64,000 bases of DNA from the NCBI GenBank assembly GCA_027924585.1, contig BSBM01000307.1, positions 14,741,501 to 14,805,500 on the forward strand, written 5' to 3'. The notes beneath the pieces are model-generated. The model had not been told where the DNA came from and searched no databases. It saw only the letters and a list, made by a program, of their open reading frames with translations. Numbering within the stretch: position 1 is the stretch's first letter; the number at the start of each line of letters is the position of its first letter. The stretch is from Larix kaempferi. Taxonomy: Eukaryota > Streptophyta > Pinopsida > Pinales > Pinaceae. Positions 1-10,316 of the stretch are shown piece after piece. Position numbers and translations under genes: made by a program.

Positions 1-185
1 CAACACATCAGCATTAGGGCGACAAGTAATACTACAAAGAGTACCCTTTGCCATTGATGCCAAAGGGGAGAAAAAGTTGAACAAGGAAGGTAGAGGAAGC
101 CTGCTCTAAGGGGGAGATTTGTGAACAAAGGAAGCTCATTCTAAGGAGGAGCTTTGGAGTTATCATCAATGACAAAGGGGGAGAT
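1..185 (+). other. 3' end of a SIRE/Maximus-type Copia internal region with polypurine tract
   Basis: Purine-rich sequence with repeated AAGGGGGAGA-like blocks (near 60, 110, 145 and 173-184) ends in a polypurine tract directly before a TGTTGA LTR start at 186. Repeated short G-rich tracts before the 3' LTR are usual for SIRE/Maximus Copia elements. The coding part lies left of the window. Lineage is inferred from this layout and the long LTR, not from protein. Confidence 0.7.
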
Positions 186-1190
186 TGTTGACTAAATTAT
201 CATTGATGCCAACAAGTGTGTGTCGGTGTGTCTTAGTGCCCCTTGAGGAGCCCCCGAGGGTTAGAAGCCAGTCAATTTCAAAGGAGACCTTTTGATCTTG
301 TCCAAGCCCAAGTTTGAAGCCCTTGGAGCCCTTTGGACAATGGTAAAAGCCCTGAACACCCTTTAGAGTGTTTAAGTACCCCCAAGTTGTTCTCTGGTTC
401 CCCAGTACCACAACCTATGCCCTAATACCCTAAAAAGTGTCCTTGGTGGGTTGAAGAAGTTGCAAGAGTTCAAATGGCCCATTCTGTGGTCATTTGCATT
501 TTAATGAGGCCATGGTATCCTAGGAGAAGTCTAAGCTCACCCTCACTTGTGGTTGTGTTGCCCTTAATAAGAAATCCTTAAGTTCTAGTGTCACCCTTTC
601 TAATCCCTAACCTTAAACTAAAACCCTAATAATAAAATACATTAATAATTAAATCTATCAAATACATTTAATAATAAAATAAAAGGGGAGGCCCTAATTA
701 AAGGTTTAATAATTTTTTTTTAATAATCTAAATTAAAATTAAAATTAAATACTTTTTAACAAATCCTAATAATTAATAAATTATATTAAATGAATTTTAA
801 AAAATTAAAGGGGACAAAGATAAAGTAAAATAATTTTGATTAACACTAAATTTTAAAGAGGGACAAAGATAAAGTAAAACATTGAATTTTAAAGGGGGAC
901 AAAGATAAAGTAAAATAATTCTAAATTATATTAAAATTAAAATAATATAATATTTAGTACTCCTATGAGATATCTTACGAAAACATGGTGTAACTTTTAA
1001 CAAAGTTGTGGTTATGATTGAAGTGATGTAACGAACCCAAAGACAAGTCAACTCTCCCCTAATTTTTTTTTATATAAACTATTCCATGTTAGAAGGTCAG
1101 CCTAGTAAAACAAAATAAAGTTTTTTTTTTAATTAATTATCTCTTACCCTAAAGACAAGTCGGCCCAGTATTTTTGGCTCATGAATTAGG

Positions 1191-1197
1191 TATAAAT
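1191..1197 (+). promoter_or_regulatory. TATA box of the SIRE-type LTR
   Basis: TATAAAT lies about 1.0 kb into the LTR, after a GC-containing stretch. It is the best candidate for the U3 promoter of the element. Position and motif are seen; activity is inferred. Confidence 0.5.
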
Positions 1198-1922
1198 AAA
1201 ATGTATTTGCCTCATTTCAAAAGTGGAATTCGTGGAGCTCTGATATTTCTCGACTGAGGTAGCAGCAGTGGATTGAGCACAATTTTTGCAGCAGCAGAGG
1301 CGAATTTTACAGACAGTATTTTCAATCTGATTTTTTTTTTTTTTTGGTTTCTTCTTCGTTTGCTAGTGGACAGCGTTTTAGTGGGAGCAATTTGCAATAG
1401 CAACAGAAAAGTTTGAATTGGTTTTCTGCTATTGTTTCAACAGCGGTTAAGTCTAATATTTGACTTAAGGTCTTCTACAGTATGTACACAGTCTATTTTT
1501 GTATCATCAACTATAGCAAAGGTATGTTGACATGACATTGTTGTACAATATTTATATGAAGAGTAGTATGTACATTAGAATGTAAGTGTACAATGAAGTG
1601 TACAGTGGAGTGTACAGTGGTCTGTATAATAGAAGTATACAGTGCCATGAAGTGGTATAGCAAACAGTAAAGTGTGAAGATGTTACATGCTACTGCATGA
1701 TGATCCATGCCTTGTGAGAAATGCTGGTGATGATCCATTGTATGATGAATGCCATGATATGATACATGAAGATGATGATGTGATGATACTTGTTACCTAT
1801 ACTATGATGATGCACTCTATGATGATGTACACACTATATTGTTGATGCATAACCTATGATGATGTTCAGTAATAGAAGAGCAGAGCTACTTCAGTGATTG
1901 GGTTTGATGAGCAGAGTATGGC

Positions 1923-1943
1923 ATATATATATATATATATATA
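1923..1943. repeat. (AT)n microsatellite
   Basis: About ten AT dinucleotides within the SIRE-type LTR. Confidence 0.9.
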
Positions 1944-2395
1944 CAGTGATGATTTAGCAGTGATCAGAAAGCAAAGGATATCAACAACAGAAAGTACAAG
2001 GTTTGGTGTTTGACAGGTCCACAAGTTCAGCAGTTCTTTTCTTCAGGGTGGTAGGGTGGTGTTAGGGCTCACAATCTTGTGACTTAAGCTGTTGTAGCAG
2101 CTTGTCAGTTGCAACTGTCGAAGCCTAAGGGGTTGTAGCCCCTTCCAGTTGTAGCTGAAAAGTTGTATTAAATTTGTTACCCCCAGTTGTTGCTGGGTCA
2201 AATTTATTTTTAAAAAGGCTTCGGTGGTTTTACCCCTAGGACTTGGGTTTCCACGTCAAAATATTGTGTATTGTGCATCTTGTTATTTTCATTTACATTG
2301 ATGATATGCTATGATTGGTGATTAGCAACTTGCTCTTGATTAAATTTTTTATGATTGTGCAAATACTGATTCACCCCCCTCTCAGTATTTCAACA

Positions 2396-2741
2396 GAAGC
2401 TTGACTAGCTCCCAAGTTCCATTCTCCTGCAAGGAGTGGAACTCCTCATCCATAGTATACCTCCATATTGGATATTATTAAGCTTATTCATATGTTTTAG
2501 GATCTGATTCAATCATGATAAAACATTTCTCTGTAATATTTGGATCCCCCACTGAAAGTGCATTCTCATATTGTGACCTTCTCTTCCTAGGATCCTGAGC
2601 ATTCTTAGCAAGTTCACCAGCAGCTTCTATGGTTTTTTCTTCCCACTTTGGCCTTGTTGGTGAGCATGGGTCTGAAATCATATAATCAAAATCATCATAT
2701 AAATATGAATATGAGGATTTATCATCATAAGCCTCATTCAA
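2396..2741 (-). pseudogene. Copia-1 integrase-RT linker and start of RT
   Basis: The frame 2741-2484 is an acidic linker containing PKWEEKTIEAAGELA, typical of the region between integrase and RT. After a stop, another frame gives MDEEFHSLQENGTWELVKL (about 2453-2398), the conserved start of Copia RT. The reading breaks at 2395 where the SIRE-type LTR was inserted. The catalytic part of RT is not in the window. Confidence 0.75.
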
Positions 2742-2921
2742 CTCTTCATTTTCTTCTTCTAATGTCGTTGAGAAGACTCTCCAATCTCAACTCCTTGTAG
2801 GGTCTCTTCTTCAAACTAAACACTTATTTCTATGAATGATTTGTGGGTGATCAGATCAAGGATTTTGTACCCCTTTGTGTCTTCTGAGTATCCGACAAAA
2901 AAAATGGCATACTCTATGGTT

Positions 2922-3551
2922 CTAGGGCCCTTCTCTTCTCAGATGGCACTCTAGCCCAAGCTTTGACACAAAAATCCTGAAATGTGTAATATCAAGATTC
3001 TTACCACACCAAGCTTCATGAGGGGTAAATCCTTTTGGTGCTTTATGTGGGAATTTTTTTTGTATGCGGGCTGCACAATTGATTGCTTCATCCCACAAAT
3101 TTGGTGGTAAGGACCTTACTTCCAACATACAAGTTGCAATCTCCTTCAGAGATCGATTCTTCCTCTCAGCAACTCCATTATGTTGAGGAGTGTATGGAAC
3201 AGTGTGCTGCATGTGGATTCCAGCCACTATACAAAGCTTATGAAAATAAAATTTGATGTAATATCCCCCATTATACTATCTTATTTCCTTTATTTTCCTT
3301 CTAGACTGGTTCTCAACCAAGGCTTTAAAAACCTTGAAATGGCCAAACAATTTAGAATTAAACTGCAGAAAATAGACCTAGCAATACCTAGTATGATCAT
3401 CAATGAAAGTTAATAGGTATATGGATTTGTTAAGTGACATGTGAGGGAAAGGACCAGGAATATTACTATGTATCAGCTCCAAAGGTTTAGAGGTTCTATC
3501 AGGCCTTGATCTCTCAAACATTTTCTCTAGGTGTTTTCCTAGAACAAAACC
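2922..3551 (-). pseudogene. Copia-1 integrase core (rve)
   Basis: Read on the minus strand, the stretch carries LELIHSN and FIDDHTRY (first catalytic Asp), then a damaged second motif where the usual RSDNGGE reads with a stop and a Tyr in place of Asp. It continues with VPYTPQHNGVAERKNRSL, which holds the catalytic Glu. The last part (3227-2922) is open. The integrase would insert element cDNA, but the missing second Asp and the stops make it inactive. Confidence 0.8.
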
Positions 3552-4094
3552 CTAGAAGACTCCCTTTGTGAAAGTGATGTTTGGAAACGCCACAACCATG
3601 TTTTTATCATGAATTTCATGAAGGTATCTGCTATTTAGATGGCCAAACTTACCATGCCAAATATTTCTTGCTTCATTACCATGAGAGAGGAGTGCTACTA
3701 GTGGAGAGATGGTAAAAAAATATGAAAACTTGTAGACTGTGGTGGAATGATCTATAGTGCCTAATGAAACAACTCTTCCTGTGGAGGTCTTAGAGATCTC
3801 CACATCATTAGGGGTGAAGACAACTCTTTTTGCGGAACTGGTATGGGTCATTTGGCAGACAGTTAGTAATTTTGCAGCTGGACCAGGGACATAAAGGACA
3901 TTAAAAATTGATCCATTTTCAAGATCTACTCTACCTTTACCCGTTGAAGCAATTTTGGATTCATCTCCAAGAATAATCAAAGTATCTAGGCCATCAGAGG
4001 AGCTGAATGTAGAAAATGATTCTCTGGTTGCAACCATGTGCCTTGAAGCTCCAGAATCATTGATGTAAGAAGTGGATGAAGATGTGCTGGCCAT
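3552..4094 (-). pseudogene. Copia-1 protease and gag_pre-integrase domain
   Basis: Open frame of 180 codons. YINDSGASRHM near residues 10-20 is the aspartic protease active site (D-S-G). LYVPG at about 67-71 is the second conserved protease block. WHGKFGHLNSRYLHE (about 145-159) is the gag_pre-integrase motif that precedes integrase. A damaged CCHC knuckle, CSYFQRGFHPERSC with the second Cys changed to Phe, lies upstream at about 4222-4263 in another frame. The frame runs on to the integrase after a break near 3552. Confidence 0.85.
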
Positions 4095-4313
4095 TATAGC
4101 ATGGACTCACTCCTTGTCATTTGAGTTAGAACCTCCTTCCTTCTTATTTGCACCTTCAGGAATGGGGATATGGTTCTTCCCAAGGAGTTGTGCCATATGA
4201 TCTATGGTCTTTCTCATACAGGATCTTTCAGGATGAAATCCCCTTTGGAAATATGAGCACTTGGTTCACTCCTTCTTCTTCTATTGATCCTTTCTGGAGG
4301 TGGAGGGATCCTC

Positions 4314-5033
4314 TTATGGCTTATATCTCTCCTTCTTTTGCTCAGAAGGCCTTTTGGAGTTTTCCTTCTTCTTACCCTTCGAATTTCTTGAGTCACCAGC
4401 AGCTAGAGCTTGATCTTTTGAAGGATTCAATGCACCCATTAACATAATCTTATTCTTCTCTTGAGTTAAATAATCCATGAATTCGGACAGACTGGGCATC
4501 TTCCACTTCTTTACAGCTAGTTTTGTAGCATGGAAATTCGAGACAAAGATTGAGTAGTCTTGCCCCAATTTCGAAAGAATTTCCAAAACCAACTGCTCAT
4601 CCTTTTTCTCGATACTGCACTTCTTCAACTGCAAAACCAGTGACTTGAATTTGGAGAAATAATCCTGTATATTTTTTAAACTGATCAGACTTAGAGAAAT
4701 AATCTCATGCTCTAGTTGATGTGCTCTCAGATCATCTATTTTACCAAACAAATATTTCAATTTCTCCCAAACTTCATTCGGTGAAGTCATACCATCCAAA
4801 TGAAATAGAAGATCTGTCGATGTGCTGAGGCAGAGAAGGCCATAAGCCTCATATCTCCAATTGTGCAACTTAGACTTCTCTACAGCTGAAGTAGGATCTT
4901 CTTTAGTTACCATTGTTACTCTATATAGTCCTTTTGACCTCAACAAAATCTCCATCTGTGCCTTCCATTGAAAGTAATTAAATGGATTCAAAAGCACATT
5001 CTGAGATGGACCCATGAGCAGACTGAGGTGCAC
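4314..5033 (-). CDS. Copia-1 Gag (UBN2/DUF4219 type)
   Basis: 239 codons beginning MHLSLLMGPSQNVLL. NPFNYFQWKAQMEILLRSK is the N-terminal Copia Gag block. EVWEKLKYLFG and QDYFSKFKSLVLQL are the conserved UBN2 segments, and the C-terminus is Lys-rich before the zinc knuckle. Gag would build the virus-like particle around element RNA. The frame is intact, but the knuckle that should follow is in a different frame, so a frameshift lies near 4320. Confidence 0.85.
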   Translation of the reverse strand: MHLSLLMGPSQNVLLNPFNYFQWKAQMEILLRSKGLYRVTMVTKEDPTSAVEKSKLHNWRYEAYGLLCLSTSTDLLFHLDGMTSPNEVWEKLKYLFGKIDDLRAHQLEHEIISLSLISLKNIQDYFSKFKSLVLQLKKCSIEKKDEQLVLEILSKLGQDYSIFVSNFHATKLAVKKWKMPSLSEFMDYLTQEKNKIMLMGALNPSKDQALAAGDSRNSKGKKKENSKRPSEQKKERYKP

Positions 5034-5255
5034 ACTGAGGAATGAAATGTGCTTACAAAAAAACCAAACAAGTCTATGGAGAATGATTCAAATTGTAGAT
5101 CTCTTCAATATGACAGTAGGAACTTTCAAGAGTCCGTCATGGCTGGGTATACCTCTTGAGCTAAACTCAAGAGTATAAGGAAATCATCTGCGGGACTTCT
5201 GTGTAAAATCCTTGCTTTTGGTGTGCTACTGGATGTAGTTTTTCTTCCCTAAAAA

Positions 5256-5267
5256 TATCTGATACCA
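5256..5267 (-). other. Copia-1 primer-binding site
   Basis: Minus strand reads TGGTATCAGATA directly inside the 5' LTR end. This matches the initiator tRNA-Met-type PBS common in plant Copia. Confidence 0.8.
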
Positions 5268-5951
5268 TGTGAAATCAGATCACATGCTGATCATAATATT
5301 GAAAACACTTCTCACACAAATTGCTAGTCTAGAATTGACAAGAACACTCAAAATTGGACTCAGAATTATGCACAATATTAAACTATATTAGAGTAATTGT
5401 ACATCATCCAACCACGTGCCATAAATTGTCTGCAAATATATAAAGTTACATCAGAAATTCAAATTTCTATGGAGGCATTCGAATTGGTCACAAAAAGAAG
5501 GCTTACTAAACTAGCTAAAACCCCCAAAGTAGATGCATCTCTCTCCAACTCACTCAAGATGCTCACGAATTGGATAAAAATATTTTGGAATGTGAAGTAG
5601 ACTGAAAATGGAAAAATATGATAGCTTTTGGAGTGAAAAAGAGGCAAGGTGTGTTGGCCAAAAAATCTAGTAGCTTCCAAAAGCACTGGAGCGCCTAATG
5701 TTAGTCTTATCCATCCAAAAGAAGGAAAAAAATGTGAAAGCATTGCAAAAGTAGTATATGTTCCCTTTCCAATTTGGATAGCCAGTAAAGAAGGTAGGAT
5801 GACCAAGGACATGCTCAAGCATATAAGGATGGCATGTGGTGGACCTAGGAAGGAAAATAAGTGGCCAAAACATAGTAAAACTACCTAGGAAAGTAATAAA
5901 AAGTGAAATAAATTATATCCTAAGTATTAAGTGGGTTTTAATGCTCTAACA
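5268..5951 (-). repeat. Copia-1 5' LTR (684 bp)
   Basis: On the minus strand it starts TGTTAGAGCATT at 5951 and ends TTTCACA at 5268, next to the PBS. To the right the sequence switches abruptly to the tail of the Copia-2 LTR. The TSD on this side would be CTTAT (5952-5956); its partner is outside the window. Open frames within it have no recognisable content. Confidence 0.75.
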
Positions 5952-6014
5952 CTTATGATTGTTAATTGATTTCAAGTACTATTGTAATTCTAAATTATAT
6001 ATCAAAATGTAACA
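5952..6014 (+). repeat. End of the Copia-2 5' LTR
   Basis: CTTATGATTGTTAATTGATT and the following 20 bases match 28712-28750 near the end of the Copia-2 3' LTR, and both then end in an AACA terminus (6014 and 28773). The rest of this LTR is displaced leftward out of the window by Copia-1. A degraded PBS (GTGGAGCTCAGGGCG, 6016-6030) follows. Confidence 0.7.
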
Positions 6015-6101
6015 TGTGGAGCTCAGGGCGTGTATTATTTAACTTCAGTAATCAAGCTTGAGCCTACGTAGATCCTGAGTGAGCACAGTAATTGAAGAAT
6101 A

Positions 6102-6549
6102 ATGGCTTCAATATCAGTAATACCAGAAGACCAACTTGAAGGAACTTCGAACTTCAATACTTGGAAGGCCATGATTCTGAATATCTTGGAAGAGCATGAT
6201 TTGGATGGATATGTATCCAGTGTTGTTGAAGAGCCTACCACTAATGCAGGGCGCACTAACTTCAAGAAGAATCAAGCCAAAGCAAAGAGGATCATTTATG
6301 ATTTGGTAAAATACAATTTGATGCCAGTGATTACTCCATTGAAGACTACAAAGGAATACTTTGACACTTTGACCAATATTTATGGGAAGAAGGCACCCAT
6401 TTAGAAGAGAGCATTGAAGAATAAGCTTTGTAATCTGAGGATGGAGTAGGATGAAGTTGGTGCTTCCTTTTTCACAAAGATCTCTCAAGTAAGAGATCAA
6501 CTCATGTGCATTGGTACAATGGTTGATTATGATGATCTCATTCATAATG
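6102..6549 (+). pseudogene. Copia-2 gag, first copy (truncated)
   Basis: Starts MASISVIPEDQLEGTSNFN; FNTWKAMILNILEEHDL is the conserved Copia Gag N-terminal block. A TAG at 6402 interrupts it, and the frame continues to about 6549. It is about 97% identical by eye to 20169-20613. The similarity stops at GATCTCATTC (about 6545), where pyrimidine-rich sequence begins. See the finding on the duplicated gag. Confidence 0.8.
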
Positions 6550-7094
6550 CTAGTGTCCTCTCCAGTCTGTGTTCACCACTCTACCGCCGCCACGCATCGC
6601 CCCTCCTCTCTGCAGCTCGACCCCACCGCACTGCATTTCCATCTACCACCAGCGTCCACCACTCTGTTTCCCTCTCTTCCGCTCAAACCCACGCCCCTCC
6701 CCTCCTCTCTGCCGCACTGCATTCGCTCCTCCCCACTTTTTCGCCACCTCCATTCATCTCCCTCACCCTCCTTTCTCCTCTCTGCCTACACTCCTCTTCC
6801 CACCAATGTCGTCCCTCCCATTGCTACGCCGTCCCTCCCTCCCTCTCCATTCCCCTCTGCACTCTTCCACCGTCACCTCCCCACCATCACTTCCCACCAT
6901 TCCCAACGACCTGCATACATTCAAACAAACAAATTAATAATTAATTTTTATTATTATATTTTTTTCATAAATAATAAATTATTATAATTTAAATAATAAT
7001 TATTGTATTATTATTTTTAATATATATAATAAATTATTATTATTTAATAATACTTATTGTATTATTATTTTATCCCTAACCCTAACTCTTATCC
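6550..7094. repeat. Low-complexity block: pyrimidine-rich (6550-6925) then AT-rich (6926-7075)
   Basis: 6550-6925 is almost all C and T on the plus strand and is open in all three forward frames (Pro/Ser/His/Leu-rich readings), which is a composition effect and not evidence of a gene. 6926-7075 is AT-rich with repeated ATTATTATT tracts. The block stands where the 5' LTR and leader of the chromovirus would be expected; neither an LTR copy nor a PBS is visible. Its origin is unknown. Confidence 0.6.
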
Positions 7095-7146
7095 TTACTC
7101 CAATATTGATTCCAAATATTCACCTCCCCACACCAGGTCAAGAACC

Positions 7147-8159
7147 ATGGTCGAGTTATGAGACCGACTAGAAAAATTAGAAAAAGACCAAATTAGAGAT
7201 TTAAAAATCGTCGAAGGTCTAAGCTCCAGAATGGACGAACTTGAGAAAGTGTTTTGAGAAGATTTAAAGGAAGAAATAAAAAATTCCAATGCAAAGCTGA
7301 AAAATGAAATCAGAGTGGAAGTCGTTTCAATTTTAGAAAAAGAGCTAGACGATAAATTGGAGGAGATGAAGGAAAAACAAGACCAACTGAGCGACACGTT
7401 AAACAAGTTCATGGAAAGGATGGGACAGAATGAGACAAATGATCATGGAAAACCAAAAGACGACTCAGATATGTCGAGTGCTTCAACTAACAATTCTGGA
7501 TCACCACACAACAAGACAAGAGGCAATCATTATCAGCATTATGTAGTGTATCCCCCCAAAGCAAAAATAGTAATGTCAAAGTTCAGTGGAATGAGGAATA
7601 ATGCATTGCGTGGTTAAATAAAGCAGAGGAATACTTCGATATCTATAACATCACAACAGATGAAGAAAAGGTGAAGTATGCATCTATGCACCTTGAAGGA
7701 TATGCCTACAACTGGTATATGTGGTGGAAAGGTGACCAATTCACATACACATGGAATTTGTTTAAAAATGATTTCCTAAAAAGGTTTCAAGGAATCAGCG
7801 AAGATGAATTTTTCTCGAAGCTTACCAGGTTATAGCAAAAAGGAAACGTCGAAGAATTCACACACCAATGGGAATCACTTGCCACCAGAGTATTTGGGCT
7901 ATCAGACAAAAAACGACTAGAAAGTTACTTGGGTGGACTAAAACCATACATATAAAAAGAGTTAAAAATGCATGACATACCGAATGTCGAAGCAGCAAGA
8001 CGAAAAGCAAAAGCAGCTGAGGCCAAATTTGACAGTTTCCCATCAAATAAAGGGAAGTCATACTTACAAAGAAACATCCAGTCGACTCTAGAGGACGATA
8101 CAAACAAATACATCCCTCCACCTAGAAGGGACAACAGGAAGAGCCTTGAGAATCAATGA
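7147..8159 (+). pseudogene. Chromovirus gag
   Basis: The first part (7147-7550) reads as a charged coiled coil (RLEKLEKDQ, RMDELEKVF, ILEKELDDKLEEMKEKQDQL). The Retrotrans_gag core follows at about 7616-7920: EEYFDIYNI, VKYASMHLEGYAYNWYMWW, WNLFKNDFLKRFQ. Nonsense codons occur after VEL (about 7159), near 7257, at 7615, in the LTRL-QKG stretch and before KELKMHD (about 7953). At least one frame change is needed near 7600. The CCHC knuckle is at the start of the next frame. Confidence 0.8.
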
Positions 8160-9560
8160 ATGAGGGAAGGAAAATGTCGACGATGTGGAGACAAATGGAA
8201 TCCTAAACATAGGTGTCGCCTCGAGGACAGCTCAAATAAATTATATACTTGTGAAGTAGAGGAGAATAGTGGATCAGAAGAAGAAGAAGAGTCAGAAGAT
8301 GAAGAGGAGGCGACTGCAAATATGGCATCCGGAAATGACGAGACCCCCAAAATATCCCTAGCAGCCATGACAGGCATTAGCCAACCACAGACTCTCAAGT
8401 TAAAAGGGCATACAAAAAATGAGAATGTTACAGTGCTAGTAAACACCGGAAGCACTCACAACTTTCTTGATATAAGAGTTGCAAGAAAACTCATGTTGTT
8501 CATACATCCAGTTCCAAACATGAAGGTAATGGTTGCAGATGGCAAGAAGATTGAAAAAGTTGGAAAGTGCCACAAGGTGAGACTTCAAATACAAGACTTC
8601 AAACCGGAATCAGAACTCTACACCTTACCATTGGGAGGAGTAGACATCGTTTTGGCAGTCCAATGGTTACAAACATTGGGAACATGTTCCGCTAATCACC
8701 AAAAACATTTCATCAAGTTTAAATGGCAAGGGAAAAATTTTAAGCTACATGGTTTTCAACCACCAAACACACAAGTAGTTTCATCTCAGCATATGGAAAA
8801 GCTCATTCGAAAAGGAGCATTAGCATATGTAATCCAATGCCATCAACTGGAAGGAAAAGAGGAGGAACCAAATGAATTCAAAAAGGAAATCCAAATTTTA
8901 CTCCAGAAACATGAGCACATATTTCAAGACTTACCCATGCAGCTACCACCAGAAAGGAGTATAGAACACATAAATGAGGTTAAACCTGGATCAAATCCTG
9001 TCAAAGTTAAACCCTATAGGTATCCCCACCACCACAAAACAAAAATAGAAAGGTTGGTTCAAGACCTACTGAATTGTGGTGTCATCACCAAGAGTAGAAG
9101 CCCTTATGCAGCTCCAGTCGTGTTAGTACGGAAGAAGGATGGATCGTTTACATTATGTATAGATTATAGAGGATTAAACAAAATAACAATTAAGAACAAG
9201 TTTCCAATCCCTTTCATCGATGATATGCTGGATGAACTTCATGACACAAAATATTTTTCAAAACTCGATTTAAGGTCAGGGTACTATCAAATCAGGGTCA
9301 GATTAGAAGATATCACAAAGACTTCTTTCCAAGCTCATGAAGGAAATTATGAATTCAAAGTAATGCCTTTTGGGTTAACTAATGCCCCTACCGCGTTCCA
9401 AGCAACTATGAATGAACTATTTCAGCCATACCTAAGGAAATTTGTGTTAGTATTCTTCGATGACATCCTTATATATAGCAAGACATGGAAGGAACATTTG
9501 ATGCATCTGGAAAAGGTTCTAGCTCTTCTGAAGGAAAACCAGTTCTATGTAAAAAAATAA
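8160..9560 (+). pseudogene. Chromovirus CCHC knuckle, protease and RT palm
   Basis: 466 codons open. Residues 6-19 form the knuckle CRRCGDKWNPKHRC. An acidic Glu/Ser stretch (34-50) follows. The protease site reads VNTGSTHNFLD at 94-104: Asn95 (AAC at 8442) replaces the catalytic Asp, so the protease would be dead. RT motifs include VLVRKKDGSF, CIDYRGLNKIT, FSKLDLRSGYYQI, PFGLTNAPTAFQ and the catalytic FFDDILIYS. The frame stops at 9558 in an A-run. Confidence 0.9.
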
Positions 9561-10316
9561 AAATGCACTTTTGGGAAGCAAGAAGCAGAGTATCTCGGTC
9601 ATATAATCTCAAAGGAGGGAGTTAAGGTGGACCTAAGGAAGATCCAAGCGATGAAGGAGTAGCCCGAACCAAGGAATGTTTCAAAATTGCGAGGATTTTT
9701 GGGATTAACAGGTTACTATAGAAGATTCATCAGGAACTATGCACACGTCACTGCTCTGCTAACAAATCTCCTAAAAAGAAATTCTTTTCAATGGGATGAT
9801 GAAGCAAGAAGATGCTTTGAAACATTGAAACAAATTATGTCTTCAACTCCCGTTTTGGCAACACCTGATTTTGAAAAACCATTCGTAATCGAATGTGATG
9901 CTTCAGGGTTTGGGATAGGAGCTATGCTAATGCAAGAAGGTCATCCGATCGCTTTTGAAAGAAGGAAGTTAAACAAAAGAGAATACCTACAGTCTACATA
10001 CAACAAGGAAATGCTTGCCATCATGCATGCATTAACTAAATGGCAACAATACCTTTTGGGAAGTAAATTCCTAATCCGAACAGATCATGATAGTCTACAA
10101 AACTTATTACAGCAGAAGACATTAACAATTGAACAACAAAAGTGGATCGAGAAAATCTCTACCTTCGATATGGAGATCCTACATAAAAAGTGGAAGGACA
10201 ATGTAGTAGCTGATGCTCTATCAAGGAAAGATGAAGAGGTACAAGTCTATGCCGTATCCATGGTGATCCTAGAATTTTTTGAAGAAATTCGCAAGGAATA
10301 TGCCAAGAATTCATAG
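9561..10316 (+). pseudogene. Chromovirus RT thumb and RNase H
   Basis: After the stop at 9558 the reading continues with EYLGHIISKEGVKVD and a TAG at 9661, then RGFLGLTGYYRRFI. RNase H is intact from about 9870: FVIECDASGFGIGA, YNKEMLAIMHAL, TDHDSLQNLL, VVADALSRK, with the Asp/Glu/Asp catalytic residues visible. It ends at a TAG at 10314. Confidence 0.85.

Larger units (their letters stand above)
186..2395 (+). repeat. LTR (3' LTR, about 2.2 kb) of the SIRE-type Copia
   Basis: The segment starts TGTTGACTAAA after the polypurine tract and ends CAGTATTTCAACA after a C-rich stretch (2371-2380). This gives TGTTGA/TTCAACA inverted ends. The base just after 2395 falls inside the RT of minus-strand Copia-1, so the right boundary is precise; the expected TSD is GAAGC (2396-2400), with its partner left of the window. 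The LTR has a TATA box near 1191 and is otherwise AT-rich and non-coding. Short open frames on the minus strand (1212-1403, 1511-1738) have no recognisable content. Confidence 0.8.
2396..5951 (-). mobile_element. Copia-1: minus-strand Copia, interrupted in the RT
   Basis: Reading right to left: 5' LTR (5951-5268), tRNA-Met-type PBS (5267-5256), gag, zinc knuckle, protease, gag_pre-integrase, integrase, linker and the first residues of RT. The element is then cut by the SIRE-type LTR at 2395. The rest of pol and the 3' LTR lie left of the window. Its 5' LTR ends exactly where the LTR of Copia-2 resumes (5952), so Copia-1 inserted into that LTR. Several frameshifts and stops show it is dead. 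Confidence 0.85.

Noticed and set aside
6504-6987. Overlapping plus-strand open frames rich in Pro, Ser and His
   Set aside because: All three frames are open because the DNA is almost pure pyrimidine. No domain or codon preference supports a gene.
7073-7090. CCCTAACCCTAA, an interstitial telomere-like repeat
   Set aside because: Only two units in AT-rich sequence; CCCTAA-like words occur elsewhere in the window by chance (for example near 595).
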